NCBI GenBank assembly: GCA_001600695.1
Contig: BCKQ01000001.1
Coordinates: 2,575,880 to 2,639,879, forward strand
Source of the DNA: Ascoidea asiatica
Lineage: Eukaryota > Ascomycota > Saccharomycetes > Ascoideales > Ascoideaceae
Length of the DNA: 64,000 bases
Direction: 5' to 3'
Shown here: one piece after another, positions 43,498 through 53,557 of the stretch
Position numbering within the stretch: position 1 is the first letter of the stretch
Layout: the number at the start of each line of letters is the position of its first letter
Program-made: the position numbers and the translations under genes
Notes under the pieces: generated by a model
What the model was told of the DNA's origin: nothing
The model's input: only the letters and a program-made list of their open reading frames with translations
The model's database searches: none

Positions 43498-44082
43498 GGT
43501 TTTTTCAGTCAATTGAAGATAGATTTGAATCAGATTAGACCTTCTTTGGGTGGCAAAACAGAACTGAAATAGATATATCAATACTGGCAGTGACTAGTAT
43601 ATGGAAGGTGTTCGTGCTGCTGCTGTTTCTCCTGTTCCTGTTTCTCCTGTTCCTGTTTCTTCTTGAGCTGTTCAGATCCGACAGCCTCGCGGGATTACGT
43701 AATCGTGTTTGGGGTATGGCTGTCAGGTGACTGTTGATGTCACCTGACAGCACTACTACTTTTTAACCGCGTTGGAGTTTTACGCGTTTCACTCATAAAT
43801 AAATAAAATAATGCTTAACGTTAATATTTGAAGATATACTGAATAATAATACTATTAATAATAATAGATATTAGATAAAAGATAAAAGATAATAGATAAT
43901 AAACAATAAACAATAAACAAGAAAGTAATTCAATTGATACAAAAAAAGAGAAATATATTCAATATATCAATTAGAATTGGATAAGATTGGTATCCTTTAT
44001 TGTTTCGTTATTGAGGTTGGGTTCAATTAGTCATCCTAATCATTTACTTGTATTTTATTTACCTACATCTACATATATCATC
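43498..44082. promoter_or_regulatory. Divergent promoter region COG6 / SPT16 with G+C-rich island
   Basis: 0.58 kb between two housekeeping genes. The island at about 43600-43790 includes repeated CTCCTGTTCCTGTTT units (43630-43665). A direct CACCTGACAG/GTCAGGTGAC inverted pair is also present (43723-43750), in which CTGTCAGGTGAC and GTCACCTGACAG are reverse complements around a short spacer. Confidence 0.5.
43722..43751. promoter_or_regulatory. Inverted repeat CTGTCAGGTGAC / GTCACCTGACAG
   Basis: Two 12-base perfect reverse-complement arms separated by about six bases, inside the divergent COG6/SPT16 island. It could form a stable hairpin or bind a dimeric factor. Seen directly in the sequence; the role is unknown. 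Confidence 0.55.
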
Positions 44083-47000
44083 ATGGCTTCTACTAATACT
44101 TCAATTTATATTGATCCAAAATTATTTGAAGAAAGACTTTTATTATTACAAAAAAATTTACAAGATTCAAATATTTTTCCAAATATAAAATGTATTTTAA
44201 TTATTGTTGGAAATTCTGATATTGAAAGTAATCCATATCAAAAATCTTTAATTTTACAAACTTGGTTATTTGGTTATGAATTTCCATCAACTGCAATTTT
44301 AATAACTGAAAAAAATTGTATAATTTTAACTTCAAATTCAAAAGCAAAATATTTAAATCATTTAATTCAAATAAATTCTTTAAAAGATAATTTAAAAATT
44401 TGGTCAAGAAATAAAGATTTAAATCATAATAAATTATTATTTAATAATTTAATTGATAATTTAATTAATATTGATCCAAAAAATAAAAATATTGGAATTC
44501 CATTAAAAGATAAATTTTCAAATAAATTTATTAATGAATGGAATAATATTTTTAATGAAAGAAATAAATTAATAAATTTTAATAAAATTGAAATTTCAAC
44601 AAGTTTATCAAAAACTTTTGAATTAAAATCAATTGATGAATTAAATTATTTGAAAATTGCTTCAAAATCTTCTGATATTTTAATTAAATTTTTTACTGAT
44701 CAAATGATGAAAATTGTTGATGATGAAATTAAAATTTCTCATTCAAAATTATCTGAAAAAATTGAAAATAAATTAGATGATCAAAAATTTTTTATTTTAC
44801 AAAAAAAAAAAATTTTTGATCCATTAAATTTAAATTTTGATTATAATAATATTGATTGGTGTTATTCTCCAATAATTCAATCAAATGGTGATTACGATTT
44901 ACGTCCTTCTGGAATTTCAAATGATAAATTTTTAGCTTCTGAAGGTATAATTATTTGTTCTTTAGGTATTCGTTATAAATCTTATTGTTCAAATATTGCA
45001 AGAACTTTCTTAATTGATCCAACAAAACAAATGGAAATTAATTATCAATTTATGTTAAATGTTCAAAAAAAAATTTTATCGGAATTTAAAATTGGTATAA
45101 AATCAAATCAAATTTATAATAATACTTTAGAATTTATAAAAACTGAAAGACCTGATTTAATTAATAATTTTTTAAAAAATTGTGGTTGGTTATCTGGTTT
45201 AGATTTTAAAGATTCAACTTTTATTTTAAATTCAAAAAATGAAAGAATTATTAATAATAATTCAATTTTTTTTATTGTTACTGGTTTTCAAAATATTTTA
45301 AATGAAGATGATTTAAAACTTAAATCAAAAAAAAATAATAATAATAATAAATATTCTTTATTAATAATTGATACAATTCAAATGACTGAAAATGGTCCAA
45401 TAATGTTAACTGAATATTCAAAATTAAAAGATGCTGTATTTTTTTATTTTAAAGATGAAGAAAGTGATAATGATAATATTAAAAATGAATTTGATAAAAA
45501 TTCTTCTGTTAAAAAAGAAATTTCTGATAAAGATTTAATTAAAAAAAGTAATAAAAATTCAAATTCAAATTCAAATTCAGATCTAAATTCAAAATCAAAT
45601 TCAAATTCAAATTCAAATTCAAAATCAAAATCAAAATCAATTCCAAAAGTTACAAGAACTACAGAAAATTCAAGAATTCTTAAATCAAAATTAAGAGCAG
45701 AAACTAAAAATTATGATGAAGATCAAGAACAAATTCGTAATGAAACTCAAAGAAATTTACATGATAAAAGACAAAAAGAAGGTCTTTTAAGATTTTCTGA
45801 AAGTGATACAAAAAATCAAGATGAAAAAAAACCAATATTTAAAAGATATGAATCTTATGTTAGAGAAACTCAAATTCCAACAAATGTACGTGATTTAAGA
45901 ATTCATATTGATTCAAAATCTCAAACTTTTTTATTACCAATTTGTGGTAGACCAGTACCTTTTCATATTAATGCTTATAAAAATAGTTCATTAAATGAAG
46001 AAGGTGATTATGTTTATTTAAGATTAAATTTTAATTCACCTGGTGCAATTGCTGGTAAAAAAAGTAATGAATTACCTTATGAAGAAGGTAATGATAAAAG
46101 TTTTGTTAGAAGTATAACTTTAAGATCAAAAGATCATGAAAGAATGGCAAGAGTTCATAAACAAATTTCAGAATTAAAAAAAGCTGCAGTTAAAAGAGAT
46201 GCAGAAAGAAAAACAATGGCTGATGTTATTGAACAAGCAAATTTAATTGAATTACCAAAAGGTAAAACAAAAACTTTATATTCAGTTTATGTTAGACCTG
46301 CACCAGAATCAAAAAGAGTTGCAGGAAATTTACAAATTCAACAAAATGGTTTAAGATATTTTTCACCAATACGTCCTCGACAAAAAATTGATTTACTTTT
46401 TTCAAATATTAAACATCTTTTTTTTCAACCATGTCAAGATGAATTAGTTGTTTTAATTCATTGTCATTTAAAAACTCCAATAATGGTTGGTAAAAAAAAG
46501 ACATTAGATGTTCAATTTTATAGAGAAGCATCAGATATGGCATATGATGAAACTGGAGGTAGAAAAAGACGTTATAGATATGGAGATGAAGATGAATTAG
46601 AACAAGAACAAGAAGAAAGAAGAAGAAGAGTTTTATTAGATAAAGAATTTAAATCATTTGCAGAAAATATTTCAGATGCTGCAAATGGATTAGTTGATTT
46701 AGATATACCATTTAAAGATTTAGGATTTAATGGTGTACCATTTAGAGCATCAGTATTTTTAATGCCAACAAGAGATTGTCTTGTACAATTATTAGATCCA
46801 CCATTTTTAGTTGTAACACTTGAAGAAATTGAAATTTGTCATTTAGAAAGAGTTCAATTTGGATTAAAAAATTTTGATTTAGTTTTTATTTTTAAAGATT
46901 TTTCAAAACCTGTTGTTCATATTAATACAATTCCAATGGATGTACTTGAAGATGTTAAAACATGGTTAACAGATGTTGATATACCATATTCAGAAGGTTC

Positions 47001-47313
47001 AGTTAATCTTAATTGGGTACCAATTATGAAAACAGTTATTGCAGATCCTCATCAATTTTTTGTTGATGGTGGATGGGGATTTTTAACAGGATATGGAGAT
47101 GATGAAGAAAGTAGTGATTCAGATAAAGAAAGTGAATTTGAAGTTTCAGATGAAGAACCAGAAGATGAAAGTGAAAGTTATAGTGAAGAAAGTGAAGATC
47201 AAGAAAGTGATAGTGGTAGTGAAGAAATTAGTTCAAGTGAAGAAGGTGAAGATTGGGATGAATTAGATAAAAAAGCTGCAAGAGAAGATAATAGAAGAGA
47301 ACATAAACATTAA
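44083..47313 (+). CDS. SPT16: FACT histone chaperone subunit Spt16
   Basis: 1076 aa from the ATG at 44083 (MASTNTSIYIDPKLFEERL); the upstream open frame lacks an ATG. The FACT complex (Spt16-Pob3) reorganises nucleosomes during transcription and replication. Residues 1 to about 440 are the aminopeptidase-like N-terminal domain. A linker rich in Ser/Asn/Lys repeats (nt about 45540-45640) precedes the dimerisation and middle domains (TNVRDLRIHIDSKSQTFLLPICGRPVPFHI..., later NGLRYFSPIRPRQKIDLLFSNIKHLFFQPC). The C-terminal about 75 residues are the acidic Asp/Glu/Ser histone-binding tail, ending with a short basic segment. Length and domain order match yeast Spt16 (1035 aa). Confidence 0.97.
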   Translation: MASTNTSIYIDPKLFEERLLLLQKNLQDSNIFPNIKCILIIVGNSDIESNPYQKSLILQTWLFGYEFPSTAILITEKNCIILTSNSKAKYLNHLIQINSLKDNLKIWSRNKDLNHNKLLFNNLIDNLINIDPKNKNIGIPLKDKFSNKFINEWNNIFNERNKLINFNKIEISTSLSKTFELKSIDELNYLKIASKSSDILIKFFTDQMMKIVDDEIKISHSKLSEKIENKLDDQKFFILQKKKIFDPLNLNFDYNNIDWCYSPIIQSNGDYDLRPSGISNDKFLASEGIIICSLGIRYKSYCSNIARTFLIDPTKQMEINYQFMLNVQKKILSEFKIGIKSNQIYNNTLEFIKTERPDLINNFLKNCGWLSGLDFKDSTFILNSKNERIINNNSIFFIVTGFQNILNEDDLKLKSKKNNNNNKYSLLIIDTIQMTENGPIMLTEYSKLKDAVFFYFKDEESDNDNIKNEFDKNSSVKKEISDKDLIKKSNKNSNSNSNSDLNSKSNSNSNSNSKSKSKSIPKVTRTTENSRILKSKLRAETKNYDEDQEQIRNETQRNLHDKRQKEGLLRFSESDTKNQDEKKPIFKRYESYVRETQIPTNVRDLRIHIDSKSQTFLLPICGRPVPFHINAYKNSSLNEEGDYVYLRLNFNSPGAIAGKKSNELPYEEGNDKSFVRSITLRSKDHERMARVHKQISELKKAAVKRDAERKTMADVIEQANLIELPKGKTKTLYSVYVRPAPESKRVAGNLQIQQNGLRYFSPIRPRQKIDLLFSNIKHLFFQPCQDELVVLIHCHLKTPIMVGKKKTLDVQFYREASDMAYDETGGRKRRYRYGDEDELEQEQEERRRRVLLDKEFKSFAENISDAANGLVDLDIPFKDLGFNGVPFRASVFLMPTRDCLVQLLDPPFLVVTLEEIEICHLERVQFGLKNFDLVFIFKDFSKPVVHINTIPMDVLEDVKTWLTDVDIPYSEGSVNLNWVPIMKTVIADPHQFFVDGGWGFLTGYGDDEESSDSDKESEFEVSDEEPEDESESYSEESEDQESDSGSEEISSSEEGEDWDELDKKAAREDNRREHKH

Positions 47314-47566
47314 AATTGGAATTTGAATTGGAATTAGAATGATTATATATATAATATGAATAATATAATATACAATATAATTTTTACAATTTCTAATATA
47401 AAATAATATATGAAATACATATGATATATGATATGGATATGTTATGGAATGAAGTACATTATTTGTAAGATAAATAAATAAATAATTTATGAATAATTAA
47501 TCTATTAGATATCTAATATATAAGTTAAGTTAAGTTTTTTTAAGAGAAAGGAAAAAAAGTAAAAAA
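47314..47566. other. Convergent 3' intergenic region (SPT16 / GLN1)
   Basis: 0.25 kb of A+T-rich DNA with TATATA and ATGATATG-like repeats. No island or gene. Confidence 0.65.
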
Positions 47567-48682
47567 TTATTTAGCATCATTTTCACGTTTAAATTCAGTA
47601 ACCATATCAACTTCAGGAATTTTACCACAAATTGTTTCAACCATAATACCAGTAACTAAATATGGATCAATATTTGAAGCAGGTCTACGATCTTCGAAAT
47701 AACCATAACCAGCAGAAGCAACAGGTCTTGGAATACGAATTGAAGAACCTCTATTTGCAACACCAGAAGAAAATTTAGTCATTGAAGCAGTTTCATGTTT
47801 ACCAGTTAATCTTTGATCATTATCAGTTCCATAAAGTAAAATATGATCAGCATGTCTTTTTGATAATTTTTCAATAGCTTCATCAATAAATTTCATTCCA
47901 CCTGGTTTTCTCATATCAATTGTTGAAACATTTGTATGACAACCAGCACCATTCCAATCACCTTTTAATGGTTTTGGATGTAAAGAAATTTTAACACCAA
48001 AATCTTCAGCAACTCTTTCTAATAAATAACGAGCCATCCATAATTCATCACCCATATTTATACCTTCAGAAGGACCAACTTGAAATTCCCATTGAGAAGG
48101 CATAACTTCAGCATTAATACCAGAAATATTAATACCAGCATAAAGACAAGCTTTATAATGAGCTTCAATAACATCTCTTGCAATTACTTTACCACAACCA
48201 ACACCACAATAATAAGGACCTTGAGGAGCAGGAAATCCACCAGTTGGCCAACCATAAACTTGATCAAATTGATCAAATAAAGTATATTCTTGTTCTAAAC
48301 CAAACCAAATTTTTTCATTTAAATATTTATTCATTAATTTATTTGCAGCAAATCTATGATTAAATTTATTTGGAGTACCATCTGGATTCCAACAATCTGC
48401 TAAAACTAAAATATTATTATCTTTTCTAAAAGGATCTGGAAATATAGCAACAGGTCTTAATAAAACATCAGAATCATAACCAGGAGCTTGATTTGTTGAA
48501 GAACCATCAAAATTCCATTCAGATAAATCATTTGGACCATTTGGTATTTTATCTAAAGTTTTTGCTTTACTTCTTAAAGAACCAGTACCATCAATCCATA
48601 TATATTCAGCAATAATTTTACCCTTTTGAGGTAAATCTAAATATTTTTGTAAAACAGTAGCTTGTTGAACAACTTTTGACAT
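47567..48682 (-). CDS. GLN1: Glutamine synthetase (type II, cytosolic)
   Basis: 371 aa, the usual yeast length, from the ATG at 48682 ([19 protein letters not shown]). It makes glutamine from glutamate, ammonium and ATP. The beta-grasp domain contains [12 protein letters not shown]. The catalytic domain has the metal-binding [15 protein letters not shown] segment, the [11 protein letters not shown] ammonium/ATP site, the flap region and [11 protein letters not shown] for phosphate binding. Codons are the most uniform in the window, consistent with strong expression. The upstream region has GATAAG words that could serve GATA-factor nitrogen control (48719-48724, 49440-49445). Confidence 0.98.
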   Translation of the reverse strand: MSKVVQQATVLQKYLDLPQKGKIIAEYIWIDGTGSLRSKAKTLDKIPNGPNDLSEWNFDGSSTNQAPGYDSDVLLRPVAIFPDPFRKDNNILVLADCWNPDGTPNKFNHRFAANKLMNKYLNEKIWFGLEQEYTLFDQFDQVYGWPTGGFPAPQGPYYCGVGCGKVIARDVIEAHYKACLYAGINISGINAEVMPSQWEFQVGPSEGINMGDELWMARYLLERVAEDFGVKISLHPKPLKGDWNGAGCHTNVSTIDMRKPGGMKFIDEAIEKLSKRHADHILLYGTDNDQRLTGKHETASMTKFSSGVANRGSSIRIPRPVASAGYGYFEDRRPASNIDPYLVTGIMVETICGKIPEVDMVTEFKRENDAK

Positions 48683-50144
48683 TTTTCTTTTATTTATTGA
48701 TGTATTAATATTATAGGTGATAAGTAACAAGAGATATTATAATGTATATTATTATTATTATTATAAGGATATATATATATAATAATAAGAAATACAAGGA
48801 AAAGAAAGTAAAAAAAGAGAGAATTAATAGGTTTTAATATATATTTATATATTTATGTATATAAATAGTAAGTAAATTAGCAGTAAAACAGGTAAAATTG
48901 TAAGTTCAGGATATTGTGTTGCAATTGAGTAAGTGGTAACTTCGTAATTTCTTCTTCTGGCTCTCTTTCAGAAGCTGAAATTCAGATTAGAACCTGATTT
49001 AGTACGGGGATTGGCAAACCAGAAACAATTGAGACTGAATGGGAAGATGAAAAAGAGCAGAGACAGATGAGAATCCATCCTTCGAGAGACCGCAGGAGGC
49101 AGCAGGGGCTTGCCACCCGCACACGCACACGCACACGCCACCCCTGGGCCAGCGAGACGTTGGTTTAGGCAGCCGTAAACGACAGCGGGTCCAGACACAG
49201 CCAATCGGCAGCCACGCCGATGAGTCTTACTCTTCCAAGACATCGACCTCCACTTTCTCGGTACACCTCCACCAACACCGCGGGTTCCTATTATAATTTT
49301 ATCGGGAAGCGGTGAGCCACCTTAGGAGGCCGCTGCTTGCCGAGGCATCCCTCCAGAAGTGAACCGACCCGACCTCCTTTCCTCTTTCCCTGTTCTGGGA
49401 TACACTCGCGGGACCAATTCACAGGTCTGGGCTGCAGCTGATAAGGAAACAGCCTCTCGTTGGCCAATTACAGGCGACGGATAATAAGCACTGCTCGGCT
49501 GCACGCGCGGCAGGAGCTGGGGGCTGGGCATGCTCCGGCTGCAGCTCCTGTTGCAAATGCTCGCGACAGGACTGGTTGACCAGTCGTTTACCGCTGGAGA
49601 CCTCTCAACATTGTGGCTAGCACCCACCCAGCCTTAATGCATCAGCCTTACTGTGATGAATGCAGACACTTCACGCGGGGTTCTTCCACACCAGAAAACC
49701 AGTCTTTTCTGTGCTACCAGTGCATCTACAGCAACAACCAGAATGCCCTCACGTGCGCTCGTCCTGTTCTCTTTCCTTCTCAAACAATCTCTCCTCGGTC
49801 ACGTTTCCTGTTTTCTATTTCCTATTTCCAATTTCCAATTTCCAAGAATCTTCCAACTTTTTGTAATGTTTTTTTTTTGTTCTTGAAATTGATTTTTATT
49901 TTATGTTTGCTTCACGTGACTGTGCTTTTTGTATTATTTATTCCAGAATTGGAAAAGTTAACTGTTAACGTTGAATATTTATTCATAGATCTAAGGATAT
50001 TAACATTAATAGAGATAATGATAATGATAATGATAATTATAATTATAATAAATATAATAATCAAGACAATGATTAACAAATACATTATTCAGAATAGATA
50101 ATCAATCCATATTCAATCATTTATAATAATAATAATAGTATTCT
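48683..50144. promoter_or_regulatory. Divergent promoter region GLN1 / CSN12-like, the longest G+C-rich island
   Basis: 1.46 kb. The island covers about 48960-49800, the longest in the window. It holds GATAAG (49440-49445), GATAAT (49480-49485), CCAAT words near 49415 and 49464, a (GCACAC)3 run (49119-49136), CTCCGG near 49530 and AGCACC (49619-49624). Two CACGTG E-boxes follow (49750-49755 and 49913-49918, the latter a full TCACGTGA palindrome). Repeated TTTCCAATTTCC-like units lie at 49810-49850. A GATAAG also sits at 48719-48724, close to the GLN1 ATG. Confidence 0.5.
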
Positions 50145-51596
50145 ATGACTTATATTAATCAATCTGCAATTGATCTTATTAATAAAATTGGTCTTGCAAC
50201 TCTTAATCAAGATGGTGATTATTTAAAATCAATTTTTTCATTATGTTCAAAAAAAAATGAATTAAATTTTATTGAAGCAATACCTGAAAAAATTATACAA
50301 AGTTATCATCCATCTTGGAGGAATGTAATAAAATCTTATCATGATCTTAAAAAAGTTTCAAATTCAATTTGTTTCTTACAATGTAATATTTTAAATAATT
50401 TTTTAATATCTTTAAATAAATGTGCTGAAAGAGAATCTTCATGGATTTTATCTCCTTTATTACAAACAATTAATGAATTACTTTATGTAACTATATTCAC
50501 TGAAAATTATAATCAATCAATTAATCAAAATATAAATATAAATATAAATACATCATCTACTACTAATACAAATTCAATCACTTCCACATCTAATAACAAT
50601 AACAATAACAATAACAATAACAATAACAATAACAATTCATATAATTTTGGTTACTTTTATCAACAAACTTCAAGAACAATTAATAAATCTTTATTAATTT
50701 GTTTAAATGATAAAGAAAAAAATCCTTTAACTTCTAAATTTAATGGTTCTTATTTAATTTCTTCAATTTTATTTCAAATTTATTTTAAATTATCAAAATT
50801 TCAATTAGCAAAATCTTTACAAAATATTTTAATAAATAAAAATATTAATATTTTTAAAGATTTAAATTATATTAAAAAATCTCATTCTATAAAATATCTT
50901 TATTTTTTATCAATTTTAAATATTAATGATTCAAATTTTAAAAATGTTGAAAAAAATTTATCAATTGCTTTAAATCTTTGTAAAAAAAAAAATTATATTC
51001 AACAACAAAATATTTTATTAATTTTATTACCAATAAAATTTTTAACAAAAAAAATTTTACCAAATTGGAATAATTTTTTAATAAAAAATTTTCCATTATT
51101 ATTTAAATTTTATAAAAATTTATTTAATTCAATTCAAAATGGTAATTTAAGATCTTTTGATACTTATTTTTATAAAATTAGTAAAATTTTATTAAAAAAA
51201 AATTTATACCTTTTATTTGAAAAAATTAGAAATTTAGTTTTTTTAAAATTATTTAAAAAAACTTTTAATATTATAAAAAATAATAATTTAATTAAAAATA
51301 ATTTTCAAATTCCAATAATTTTTTTCACAAAATCTTTAGAATTTTCTCAATTTCATTCAAGTAATTTAAATTATTTAAAAGAAAGAGAAGAAAAAAGATT
51401 TAAAAAATTAATTAAAACAAATTCTAATAATAATAATTATGGTTTTCATTTTACTGATGATGAATTAAATTCAACTGAATGTTATCTTGGTTCTGCAATT
51501 ATTAATGGTTATATTAAAGGTTATATATCTCATACAAATAGAATTATTGTTTTAAGTAAAAAAGATCCATTTCCAAAATTAGTTATTAAAGATTAG
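50145..51596 (+). CDS. CSN12: PCI-domain protein, Csn12/Thp3-partner type (PCID2 family)
   Basis: 483 aa. All-helical PCI protein. The landmarks fit the Csn12/PCID2 family: CLNDKEKNPLTSKFNGSYLISSILFQIYFKLSKF in the middle, a Y-x2-L-x3-N-x-N segment, KKNYIQQQNILLILLPIKFL (family motif Q-x-x-I-L-x-x-L-x-P-x-x-x-L) and a C-terminal winged helix with ECYLGSAIINGYIKGYISHTNRIIVLSKKDPFP. In yeast Csn12 partners Thp3 in transcription elongation and pre-mRNA processing and is also linked to the COP9 signalosome. A poly-Asn run (nt 50590-50635) interrupts the helical repeats. Thp1 is a less likely alternative. Confidence 0.78.
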   Translation: MTYINQSAIDLINKIGLATLNQDGDYLKSIFSLCSKKNELNFIEAIPEKIIQSYHPSWRNVIKSYHDLKKVSNSICFLQCNILNNFLISLNKCAERESSWILSPLLQTINELLYVTIFTENYNQSINQNINININTSSTTNTNSITSTSNNNNNNNNNNNNNNNSYNFGYFYQQTSRTINKSLLICLNDKEKNPLTSKFNGSYLISSILFQIYFKLSKFQLAKSLQNILINKNINIFKDLNYIKKSHSIKYLYFLSILNINDSNFKNVEKNLSIALNLCKKKNYIQQQNILLILLPIKFLTKKILPNWNNFLIKNFPLLFKFYKNLFNSIQNGNLRSFDTYFYKISKILLKKNLYLLFEKIRNLVFLKLFKKTFNIIKNNNLIKNNFQIPIIFFTKSLEFSQFHSSNLNYLKEREEKRFKKLIKTNSNNNNYGFHFTDDELNSTECYLGSAIINGYIKGYISHTNRIIVLSKKDPFPKLVIKD

Positions 51597-51930
51597 TTAT
51601 TATTAAATATTTATATTATTAATTTTATTAATTAGATTAATTAGATTAATTAGATTAGATTAGTTGCTGTGTTATATGACGACAATAAGTTAAAAAGAGT
51701 AGAAACAAAAATTTTAAAAAATATGAAAAAGAAAACAAAAAAAAAAGTTAAAAAAAGTTTAAATTAATTAGATTAAGTTTAATATTAAAAATAAAAGTAA
51801 GATTAAATCTATCATTAAGTTTGAGATTGAGACTTAGAGAGAGATTGTGATTGTGATTATGATTGTGATTGAAATTACGATTAAGTAGATTAAGCAATTA
51901 AAGTAGTTAAATAGTTAGATAAATAATCAA

Positions 51931-51962
<32 letters not shown>

Positions 51963-52127
51963 ATGAATAAATAAGTAATAATAAAGTAATTTTATTGAGA
52001 AGTAATTGAAAAAGTTGTAAACTTGAATTGATTTTAAAAAAGTATTTTTTTTATAAGAATTTGATTAAAAAATTGAAATTGATGATGATTAGTAGTAAAT
52101 AGGTTATAGGATATAAAATATAAATAA
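51597..52127. other. Convergent 3' intergenic region (CSN12-like / ORM)
   Basis: 0.53 kb, strongly A+T-rich, with TTAGAT-like repeats near 51625-51662, GATTGTGATT-like repeats near 51840-51880 and an (AAAT)8 run. No G+C-rich island or gene. Confidence 0.65.
51933..51964. repeat. Tetranucleotide tandem repeat (AAAT)8
   Basis: Eight exact copies of AAAT between two convergent genes. Plain microsatellite. Confidence 0.9.
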
Positions 52128-52799
52128 TTAATATTGAGAAATGTATGGAATTGAAACTCTTAATCTATGAGTAAAAGGTAATTTTGGTACAATACCAATT
52201 AAACATAATATACTATTAAAAGTAAAATAATTTAAATTATAATTTGAATAATGAGTACTAATTAAAAATAAAGCAAAAGGAACAGAAAATAAGAATTTTT
52301 TTGCAGGAGTATATTGATCACCATGATCAATTTGTTCCCACATTGTTAATTTATCATAAGCACCAGAATTAAATTCAAAAGGAGTACCTTTAAAAGTATG
52401 AAACATTATATAAGAACCAATGATATAAAAAGTATTTGTTAAAGTCCAAGATAATTCTTTTGAAATATTTGGTATAAAATCAAAAAAAATTTTTAAAAAT
52501 ATAATTATAACAATATGAATACACCAAGCACCTTTACCATGAACCCAATTTGCATTTAAATTTGGTAAAGAAGATTGATCATTAATTTCATCATCAGAAT
52601 CAGATTCAACATAAGAAATAATTGATGAAGATCTTTCTCTTTTTTTTAAATTTTGAATTGAAGATTTTAATGATAATGATGAATTTTTATTTATATTTAT
52701 ATTTATATTTGAATTTGGATTTAAATTTTGATTTAAATTTTGATTTAAATTATCATTTTTATTTGAACTTGAATTTGAATTTGGATCTAATGTTGACAT
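52128..52799 (-). CDS. ORM1: ORMDL-family sphingolipid regulator (Orm1/Orm2)
   Basis: 223 aa, the usual length. ER membrane protein that inhibits serine palmitoyltransferase and so controls sphingolipid synthesis. The conserved core begins at NANWVHGKGAWCIHIVIIIF, continues through the FKGTPFEF motif and DKLTMWEQIDHGDQYTPAKKFL, and ends with PKLPFTHRLRVSIP. Four helices are visible. The N-terminal about 80 residues are an Asn/Ser-rich extension with the Ser cluster RERSSSIISYVES, the region phosphorylated by Ypk1 in yeast Orm proteins. One gene is seen here; orthology to Orm1 versus Orm2 is not meaningful outside the duplicated yeasts. Confidence 0.95.
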   Translation of the reverse strand: MSTLDPNSNSSSNKNDNLNQNLNQNLNPNSNINININKNSSLSLKSSIQNLKKRERSSSIISYVESDSDDEINDQSSLPNLNANWVHGKGAWCIHIVIIIFLKIFFDFIPNISKELSWTLTNTFYIIGSYIMFHTFKGTPFEFNSGAYDKLTMWEQIDHGDQYTPAKKFLFSVPFALFLISTHYSNYNLNYFTFNSILCLIGIVPKLPFTHRLRVSIPYISQY

Positions 52800-53557
52800 T
52801 TTTAATTATTTTAAAAGTTTTATTTGATATAATGATAGATTTAAAAAAAGTTAATGTTATTATTGAATAGGATTTCTCCAAAATGATATGATTATTTAGA
52901 AATCAGAAATCAGAAATTAGAAATTAGAAATTAGAAACTAGAAATAGGAATTTGAAAATACGAAATACGAAATAAAAAAATAGGAAATAGGATATTGGAA
53001 GAAGGAAACTGAATATAGGTTTATTACCAGTTGATAAATTCAATTAGACAGAATTAAATAATGAATTTGAAGTAGTTTTTGCTGTTGAAATATATGATTT
53101 GATGTTTTTGATAGTCTTTGATTAATATAGATTATTTCATGAATCAATAATTATAGTGATATATTATCATATTATTGATTAATATATTGCAGTACAGTAG
53201 TTAACTACAGTAGGTATATTCAGTTCTCTCTGTCAAAACCGGTGGTAAGAGTAGTAAAAGTAAGAGTAGTAAAAGTAAGAGCAGAGCAGTATTGAGAGTG
53301 TGTTGTGTGTTCTGTTATTGTTGTTGTTGTTATTCTTCTTCCTTGCGACTTTTGTTTTTCTGTCTTTGAGTGATTAAACTGACGCCGCGATTATGTAATA
53401 CGACTGTGCGTGGTTAGGTAAGCACAAGTGTCTCCTCGGGTTCTCGGTTCGAGGTGCCGGAACAAATAACCGCACTTGCCGTCTCTACTCCAGTACTACT
53501 CTTCTTCTTCACTCTTGTATATTCATTTATTGATTACTTCATTTATTAACTACTTTA
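52800..53557. promoter_or_regulatory. Upstream region of ORM with G+C-rich island
   Basis: 0.76 kb. GAAATTAGAAATTAG-like short repeats (52905-52990) lie close to ORM, and a G+C-rich island at about 53225-53480 abuts the 3' side of PEX19. The island contains AGTAAGAGTAGTAAA repeats (53240-53280), GGTTCTCGGTTCGAGG and GGTGCCGG. The GTTCGA word is not part of a tRNA: no A box at the right distance. Confidence 0.45.

Noticed and set aside
49637-50101. Open frame with a CxxC ... CxxC pattern (CDEC and CYQC), zinc-ribbon-like
   Set aside because: It lies in the G+C-rich promoter island, its C-terminal half is low-complexity Ile/Met from A+T repeats, and it runs up to the CSN12-like start; no family match.
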